From contig RWJK01001434.1 of the NCBI GenBank assembly GCA_004335835.1, positions 23,787 to 87,786 of the forward strand: 64,000 bases of DNA. The letters are read 5' to 3'. Source of the DNA: Scenedesmus sp. ARA3. Lineage: Eukaryota > Chlorophyta > Chlorophyceae > Sphaeropleales > Scenedesmaceae. The notes beneath the pieces are model-generated. The model ran no database searches. It saw nothing but the letters and a program-made list of their open reading frames with translations, and was not told where the DNA came from. Shown here in pieces: positions 57,801 to 64,000 of the stretch. A program made the position numbers and the translations under genes. Position 1 is the first letter of the stretch; each line of letters starts with the position of its first letter.

Positions 57801-60800
57801 CAGGTCTGGCCATCGCTCAGACACCTAGTTTTGCAGGATGCTGCACTCCACCACCACAACAACACCCATCTGCACAGCGCCAGCGCCAGCGCATCCTCCA
57901 GCCTGTCCTTGGCCGCAGGCAACATGCTTTATGCCGCATGCTTTAAACCCTTGGGTAAAGACACATAACTTGTTTCAGATACAACCAATTGAAACTATCT
58001 TAACCACCCACCTGCGGTGTGGCGCGCGAGTGCGTCCTCCAGGCGGTCCACGCCCCCAGGCACCTCCAGCTGCAGGTCCAGGCACGCCTCATAGCGGCGG
58101 CTGGCAGCGCCGCAGCCGCCACACACCACCTGCAGCACAATGGCAGTACAACAACAGAGCATGAGGCAAATGCTTTGCTTGGTAACAAGGCAGCAGTGTG
58201 GCCCTGTTATGAGCTGCAGGTCAAAGCACGCCTCGTGCAGCCTGCTGGCGGCGCCGCAGCCGCCACACACCACCTGCAGCAGGCGGCATACAAAAGCACA
58301 CGCAATCAACAGCCATCCGGCGGAAAGCGGCACAAACCGACACCGGGAGGACCGTGAAAACGTATCAAAACATTGGCAGCGGAGCAGCAATCTGGTCATA
58401 TGATGCAGCAGGCAGTTGTACAGCCACTGCAACAGTTGGGGCGGGAATAGTGGTGTTGGCACTTTGTTGTATGGTGGGCAGCAGATGCTGCCTGCAGAGT
58501 GCAGCACGCACAACATGCGTCACAGCTGACCAGTTGCTGAGAATGTGCTATGCACCGTTGCTGGTGCCTGCCGCTGCTGCTGCCGCTGCGCACCTGGCTG
58601 CGCAGGTAGCCTCCAAACACGTGGTGCACCAGCGTAGTCTCCTGCGTGCTGCAGCAGCACACAAACACACAAGCACGCACCACAGTAGCAGCAGCAGTAC
58701 ACAACACGTTGACAATGGTCATTGAGGTAAGTCCCACAAAGGGCCGGGATGAGCCAGCAGAAGAAGCAGGCTGAACCATCTGAACATAGCAGTCCCAGCC
58801 TTACTGCATGTCGCACCGCTCCTTGCTGCCATACTCAATCAGCGACTTGTTGACTCAGGCTTCCAATCCCACCCCCACAACGCATATCGACACGCTCCTT
58901 TCAGCCATAGCTTGAGCAGTCTTTCTTACAAAAGGTGAAAACAGAGCTAAGCCTCCGCTGCCCCCTCACCGCATGTCAAAGCGCTCCTTGCCGCCGTAGT
59001 TGGTCAGCTGGATGGCCTCCAGCGTGTTGAGCAGGCTGTAGAAGAACTCGTGCGCGTCCTCCTGCCGCCCCAGGCTGAGCGTCTTGGCAAAGCGCCGCAG
59101 GTGGCTCAGCAGCGGCCGCACCGACACCTCCGAGCCAACAGGAGCCTCCGCCATGCGCTTGCACAGCACCTGCACACATGTTTGAGTGTGAATGGATTTG
59201 TCATGACGTGTTATGATGTTATGGTGCGAGTTGGGTGACATCAGCAGGCAGGTTGCATGTTTGGGCCATATGCTTGCATAGTGCGCGGGCTCTTACAACA
59301 CTGCTACAGAGGCCATGACAGCGGGTGCTGGCCGCTGATGCACCCTGCTGTGTTTATTCGCGCTACAGCCACAGCTGGCCGACGCCGCTGCTGCTGCTGC
59401 TGCTGCTCACACCACTAAGCCCCTTGCTGCATCCACCCGGCTCAGCACACAGCTCAAGGGATACACATAACAGCCCACCACACAGCCCCGCTTGCTGCCT
59501 GCTTGGCCGCTGCCAGCCCTACACTGCTGGCCCTCCCAGTGCTGCTGCTGCCACTGCTTTCCTGCATGTCACTGTGCAGGCCACTGCTCCCCTTCGCGAT
59601 GATAGCCACACACACCTGCAGCTGGCACAGTAGGCACCACTCGTTGCCGGGCTTGTTGCAGTCCCTACTGTGCAGCCCCTGGTCCAGATAAGCACGCAGC
59701 GGCCGGCTAGCCAGCAGGCACTGCAGCGCCGAGTTTGCATAGCAGTTGTTGCCGTGGTTGGTAAGCCCAATCGGCGGCCGCCTGCAGCTGGTCCTGTTGT
59801 GGCAGAGCTGCAGGTAGTGCTGGTAGGAGAACAGCACCTGCCGCGGCACTGGCGCATCCTCATTTGGGTCGAGGGGTGGCGGCTTGCTGAGGCTGCCGTT
59901 GCTTGCAGGATGGCCGCTGCTGCTGCCCAGTGCGGCTGCTGCAGTCTGCGCAGCAGCCTGCTTCTGCAGGTTGTCGCATTCAAACTTGTGGTTGGAGCCC
60001 CAGTCCTTGCGCTGGCATGCTATCGAGCTGCGAGGCGAGTTGGCAGCAGCAGCAGAGCCATAGCCAAAGACAGCAGGGGCAGGCGCAGAGAGAGGCAGGG
60101 TGAGCAGCGATACAGCAACAGGAGGCAGTATACATGATGCAGGTGCGTAATGTACCGTGCACCAGAACCTGCAGCCATTACTAATAAGTTATGGGCAGTA
60201 TGTGCTGAGCAAGGCCCTGCTGCCCTTGTTGCGTCATCTTGGCTTCGACGCCTGCTGCCCTCACTGTGCGTTCGATACATCAGTGGCGCTACTTCATCCC
60301 AGCAGGGAGTGCGCGCTGCTGTTGCACGCACAGCTGCTGGTGCTGTAGCTGAAAGATGTATGGTGTTGAGAACGCTGAGTCAGACACATTGAGTGCCACG
60401 ACCGCTACTGCCTCTCCGCATGCCATGCTACTGCTTGCTGCCTTGCTACTGCTTGCTGCCTGCTGCGTGCTACAGCCCGGCATGGCTCCTGCAAGCAGCT
60501 CTCACCAGTACTTGACAGACTTGCATCTGCTGCAGTGCGTGGTGGTGGGCTTGCTGCAGACTCTGCACAGCCCCGCATCAATGGACATCCGTCTGGCGAT
60601 TGCTGAGCGCTCCCACCAAGGCTCCCCGTCTAACGAGGTCCGAGCAGCAAACACGTGCTGCCGCAGGTCCTGAGAGTCCCGCCACAAGCCCGCAATACTG
60701 CACCACAGTAAGATCACAGAGGCTTGAAGCTTCGACAGCGCAAACAGCAGCGCAAAGACAGCTGGAGGGCACTGCTGTGGTGGCAAGAGCTGCTAGTGTG

Positions 60801-61217
60801 CCTGATGATTGAGACGCAGCTGCGGCTCGACAGCCACGGCTGAGCTGCTGTTGCTGCGGCTGCCAGACTTATGAATTAGAATATGAAAGCCTCCGCATGC
60901 CATGTCATTCTGCTTGCGGCTCTTTGCTGTGGAGGTGTGCTACTGCTGTTGCTACTGCTGCTGATGCTGCTGCTACTGCTGATGCATGGTGCCAATACCT
61001 GGGCAGATCCTGGTGCTGGGAGTTACATGCAAACTGATTGATATGCACACAGACTTTGATTGCAAGGCAGACGCCACGGCCAATAGCTGATGCTCTCAGG
61101 CCGAGGCACCCAGGCAACACTGCCCAGCTGCTGGTGCAAATCGAACAATACCAACCTTGCGTAGATGAAAACAACGATGATAAGAACTCCAATGCCAGCC
61201 CCAACCAGATGGATCAT
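54832..61217 (-). CDS. MYND-finger ubiquitin-specific protease (UBP15-19 type)
   Basis: Cysteine protease that removes ubiquitin. Minus-strand exons: 61217-61156, 60697-60506, 60027-59616, 59169-58970, 58648-58594, 58129-58012, 57279-57128, 56867-56757, 56328-54832; phases close, 932 aa. An N-terminal membrane anchor (MIHLVGAGIGVLIIVVFIYA) precedes a MYND zinc finger (CRVCSKPTTTHCSRC, then CSIACQRKDWGSNHKFEC), the layout of plant UBP15-19. The Cys box is GLTNHGNNCYANSALQ (Cys180), GRQEDAHEFF follows, Zn-binding CxxC pairs sit in exons 6-7, LKRFGTGRFGKINK is in exon 7, and the His box is GHYICFVRTADGRWYICDD (His442). The ~430-residue C-terminal part is low complexity with one ordered block resembling a PIH1/Kintoun CS-like fold (HLPGVQQASQVCVDV; VPGRFAALEVPLLPV) and a Lys-rich end. 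Introns hold repeated exon ends. Confidence 0.92.
56470..56625 (-). repeat. Ghost copies of USP exon 8 end
   Basis: The CACCTGGTCCAGGTGC block that ends exon 8 (56757-56775) recurs in decayed form at about 56480-56500 and 56579-56610 in intron 8. Confidence 0.75.
57342..57410 (-). repeat. Ghost copy of USP exon 7 start
   Basis: TCACACGCAAAGCGGTTGTT and nearby bases parallel the exon 7 start at 57243-57290 (TCACACGCGTAGCGGTTGTC); on the minus strand both read as GACAACCGCTACGCGTGTGA-like coding sequence. Confidence 0.85.
57526..57920 (-). repeat. Tandem ghost copies of USP exon 6 end
   Basis: The last ~75 bp of exon 6 with its donor (true copy 58008-58090) recurs at about 57865-57917, 57735-57812, 57610-57700 and partially 57526-57575. 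Units near 126-142 bp also share the intron-derived block CTGGCCACCACCCAGACACC. Several retain a usable GCAGGT(G/A)GGTG donor. Confidence 0.9.
58205..58285 (-). repeat. Ghost copy of USP exon 6 start
   Basis: Acceptor and first ~60 bp of exon 6 (minus strand CTGCAGGTGGTGTGTGGCGG) occur at about 58220-58280 upstream of the true exon (58129), with an intact AG acceptor. So exon 6 is flanked by copies on both sides. Confidence 0.9.
58802..58845 (-). repeat. Ghost copy of USP exon 4 end
   Basis: TGCATGTCGCACCGCTCCTT GCTGCCATACTCAATCAG parallels the exon 4 end (GCATGTCAAAGCGCTCCTTG CCGCCGTAGTTGGTCAG at about 58971-59008), with more divergence than other copies. Confidence 0.75.
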
Positions 61218-62445
61218 TCAAAAGCTCTCCAGCTTCGGACTGCTGCTGCACAGGCCATCAACACAGACCCCTTATCCTCTCGCCTACTGCAGCCAAAGCA
61301 AACCAAATTATATGTAACACTGAGACAGCCTTTTCGTCGATACGCAGCTGGGAGTGCAGGCAGAATCCAAATCAAATGGTCGCACGTAAAACGAGTGCAC
61401 TGGGTCTTGCGATTTTGCGAGGTGCAAAGTCAACCTCTCAATATTACCAGCCGTCACCGGCACCGACGATCCTGCTGTGGGACATGCCATGTTGGCGCGA
61501 CGGTCAAGTTGCCAGTCAGGCTCGCTTGACTACAAGGGACCAGACACGGCAGGCTTCAGGTGGCTGGGATCGCAACAGAACCCGTACAGGCGTAAAAGAT
61601 AGGTTATTCACAGCGTAATGGTGTTACAAACAGGAAGGACCCATCAAGAGCTCAACGGACGAGCAAACCAGTCACTGGCATTGGCAGTGAGCGAGTGCAT
61701 CTTGCACATCAACATCAACCGCACTGCGCATCTGATCATCACCCCTCATGTGCCAAGCCTCGACAGGCGGAGTTCAGACCAACTGACAGAGCTGAAGCTC
61801 CTGCAAATAGACACATGCAAATAGTCAAACCAGTGCCAAACCGTGTGACGTGCAGTGTCGATCCCATTTGCCAGCCACTGTACACTGGATAGCCGTGTTA
61901 AGCCAGGCGCACACAGCCGAGCGTGTATCACACTATTACAGATAGCACGCAACCTGGCCTTGGAAGCAAGCTTCAAGACAGCTGTTGAGAGCAGCAATCA
62001 CAGGATTCACTCTCTGCAACAGGGCCCCTCCGCCGGGTAGACACCGTGCCTATGGTGTGCATGGCGACCATGCTGTCAAAGCAGTGCACAGTAATGAATC
62101 GCTGAATCATGCAGCAGCACAGCGGACAAAGAGCCATGCACACTCGTTCTCAGATACCAGCCATGCACAGGCTTGTTCAGCGTGCCAGGATGGAGCTCAG
62201 CTAGCTTGCTTCACGCCTGCTAGCTCTCCCTGCACTGAGCGTCGACAAGGGATGGCGCCCAAGGGACAAGAACGACGCCTAGGAACAACAGCAACAATGT
62301 GTTTGCAGCGCACAGGCACATGGCACACATCTCTGTGCGCCCGTTCGTGCAGCAGCAGTTGCAAGTCAGACTCAGAACCAAAAACCCAGGGCGAGGAGGG
62401 CCACCACCAGCGCCCAGGCATGTTGCGCTGATTGCAGCACCCTAC
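61218..62445. other. Upstream region of USP and 3' flank of secreted protein gene
   Basis: No coding region supported on either strand. TGTAA on the minus strand at 61940-61936 is a candidate poly(A) signal for the secreted protein gene about 500 bp after its stop. Confidence 0.4.
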
Positions 62446-63609
62446 TCATGGTTTCACCACACATTTCCCCAACACAGTCGGCTGCACATCCTGGAACCAC
62501 TCTCGCGCCACGTTGCACCAGTGCCCTGCTGTGCTGTACCCAGTATCCTTTGGCCACTTCAGCCCGTGTGCAGCACCGCACACCAGCGGTTGCAGCATCA
62601 CTTTCCCGCCATTCAGCTGTGGAAGCATTGCCTGGCAGGTGCCTGCGCCTGGCAGGTTCCGCAGGCAGGTTTTGCCGTTTGTTGACGCACACTCTGGATG
62701 GCCACCAAGGCCCATGCGCACAGGTACTGTTTCAAACAGCTTGGGCATTCCTGGGATGCACTTCCAGCTTGCTGCAGCTCCCCCTAGTGGGGTTAGCGCC
62801 TCCCTGGCCTTGCTGCTGCGGATTGGGCAGCGCAGGCAGCTGCTGCTGCTGGCAATGTTGGCCAGTGCAGGTACCTTGCCGCCGCACGCTACGCAGAACA
62901 CAGCTGCTGGGTCTGCTGCTGCTGCAGCAGCGTCCGCAGACACCTTCAGTGCGCAGCCTGCTGTAAGTGTCAGGGGCAGCTCTGCGGCCCAGGTGGTTAA
63001 GCTGCTGTCTGTATCTTGATATGTTGAGCGCTCCCGCACTATCCGCATGGTGAACTGCTGCTTGCCGTCCCTTGCTTTGCTGACAAACAGCTGCCATGTG
63101 TTGGTGAGGTCTGTGCAGTAGCCAGCGCCAGGAAAGCAGCTTGCAGGACGGGGCTTGAACACAGTCAGCAGCGCGCTGCTGCCGTCTGCAGCAAGTTCCA
63201 TACATGGCCCCATGGGAACGCCATCTGCTGGGTTGAATAGCATGGATTCAGGATCTGTGGCCTTTGGCGCATCTGCTGCTGGAGCTGGCTTGCCTGCTGC
63301 ACATGCTGCTGCTACTGGCGCCAGGGATCGCAAACAGAGGCGCGTCTTGGTGGATGGCGGCAAAGGAGGTCGTGTTTCTACATATATAGCCGAATCTGAC
63401 GGCCTGATTGGGCTCTGAGATCGTGCTGTGTTGTCACCAGGGCTGACAAATTGTGGCACTATGCTGTAGACTTCCTCCCTGAGGGTGATCGCCCAAGCAG
63501 CTCCAGGTAGCGGTTTAAGCAGACCTAGTCGACAATCGCAAGCAGCTGGCCATACATGCACTACGAGTGCGAGCAGCACCAATGCTGAAGCACACCGAAA
63601 GTGCTCCAT
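62446..63609 (-). CDS. Secreted cysteine-rich protein, intronless, unknown
   Basis: A single open frame of 387 aa, unlike the intron-rich neighbours. It starts with a clear signal peptide (MEHFRCASALVLLALVVHVW, then PAACDC) and has no further membrane span. A Pro/Thr-rich segment follows near residues 60-90, then about 17 cysteines spread over the rest, with VFCVACGGKVPALAN and CLRCPIRSS (two CxxC pairs) in the middle and GHPECASTNGKTCLRNLPG, CQAMLPQLNGGK and GHWCNVAREWF towards the end. The CxxC pairs could bind zinc, but in a secreted protein disulphides are more likely. I recognise no family; a wall or matrix role is only a guess. The ATG at 63609 is chosen because it begins the signal peptide. 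Confidence 0.75.
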   Translation of the reverse strand: MEHFRCASALVLLALVVHVWPAACDCRLGLLKPLPGAAWAITLREEVYSIVPQFVSPGDNTARSQSPIRPSDSAIYVETRPPLPPSTKTRLCLRSLAPVAAACAAGKPAPAADAPKATDPESMLFNPADGVPMGPCMELAADGSSALLTVFKPRPASCFPGAGYCTDLTNTWQLFVSKARDGKQQFTMRIVRERSTYQDTDSSLTTWAAELPLTLTAGCALKVSADAAAAAADPAAVFCVACGGKVPALANIASSSSCLRCPIRSSKAREALTPLGGAAASWKCIPGMPKLFETVPVRMGLGGHPECASTNGKTCLRNLPGAGTCQAMLPQLNGGKVMLQPLVCGAAHGLKWPKDTGYSTAGHWCNVAREWFQDVQPTVLGKCVVKP

Positions 63610-64000
63610 GCCACTACCAAGCTATGGTGTGATACAGACGCAATACATATGTTAAGCTATATTTGATGTTGTTTCGAATAAATCACTGTCGATTCCGTCC
63701 AGCAGAGGTTGCAGGAAGCTGTTCGTATAATAGCAGGCTATCACGGGGTTGATTATGAATTTGCGGCAGTTGAAGACCGTAATTAAGAACAGCTGTATGT
63801 GTTGTTCTTTTGTGCGAGCAATCCGTCTCCCAACATGTCTTGAACTGTGACATGACAGCAGCTGCCAGCTGCCAACATGAAGTGACCGAAGAAACCTCGT
63901 GGAGCCTGTGCACAGAGCTCATACGTAAAAAAAAAGCAATACAACTCCTGAACTGCCCTACCGTCGATCCCCCTGCCACCTTTCTGTTTGTTAGTCTGGT
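63610..64000. other. Upstream region of secreted protein gene, window end
   Basis: AT-rich for this window, likely promoter and 5' UTR of the minus-strand gene starting at 63609. A minus-strand open frame at 63683-63979 has no recognisable content. Confidence 0.35.

Noticed and set aside
63683..63979. Minus-strand open frame at the window end
   Set aside because: No signal, domain or splice context; likely chance.

Overview
The window is nuclear DNA of a eukaryote, most likely a chlorophycean green alga. The genes carry many short GT-AG introns. CAG/CTG tracts encode long Gln, Ala and Ser runs inside proteins and also sit in introns just before splice acceptors. TGTAA, the usual green-algal poly(A) signal, occurs downstream of several genes, and plant/algal families are present (MYND-type UBP, FAS1-GPI proteins, a hybrid histidine kinase). 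The species is not determined. Two assembly gaps occur (6682-6693 and 25489-25538).

Layout. (1) 86-928, minus: a small, probably mitochondrion-targeted protein of unknown function. (2) 1478-8171, plus: XPD/ERCC2 helicase of TFIIH, 13 exons, 769 aa. (3) 8862-13843, plus: SLC44/choline-transporter-like protein, 13 exons, 784 aa. (4) 15317-23085, plus: MSH6-type mismatch-repair ATPase with a large Gln-rich N-terminus and an altered mismatch-reading motif. (5) 23.1-26.3 kb: gene-poor, with a tRNA-like element, a ~310-bp tandem array, a truncated retrotransposon end and a GGTCA array. (6) 26335-29208, minus: membrane protein with a P-loop-like motif and Thr/Asn repeats. (7) 29952-31217, minus: unresolved coding exons. 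(8) 31649-35229, plus: tafazzin-type acyltransferase with a polyQ tail. (9) 35873-44556, plus: membrane hybrid histidine kinase, 14 exons, 1142 aa. (10) 46630-48951 and 50545-53585, both minus: two FAS1-domain, probably GPI-anchored surface proteins. (11) 54832-61217, minus: MYND-finger ubiquitin protease, 9 exons, 932 aa, with a CS-like C-terminal domain. (12) 62446-63609, minus: secreted Cys-rich protein without introns.

Exons were joined by hand using GT-AG sites, phase continuity and family knowledge. For the main genes the phases close exactly. In XPD the four Fe-S cysteines fall at the same residue numbers as in human XPD (116, 134, 155, 190).

The genes are not one pathway. XPD and MSH6 both belong to DNA repair, and the two FAS1 proteins are paralogues. 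The most striking feature crosses gene boundaries: in XPD, tafazzin, the histidine kinase and the ubiquitin protease, exon ends are repeated as decayed partial copies in the adjacent intron or 3' flank (about 17 places, several multi-copy). This points to frequent small tandem duplications across splice junctions, with possible effects on intron growth and alternative splicing.
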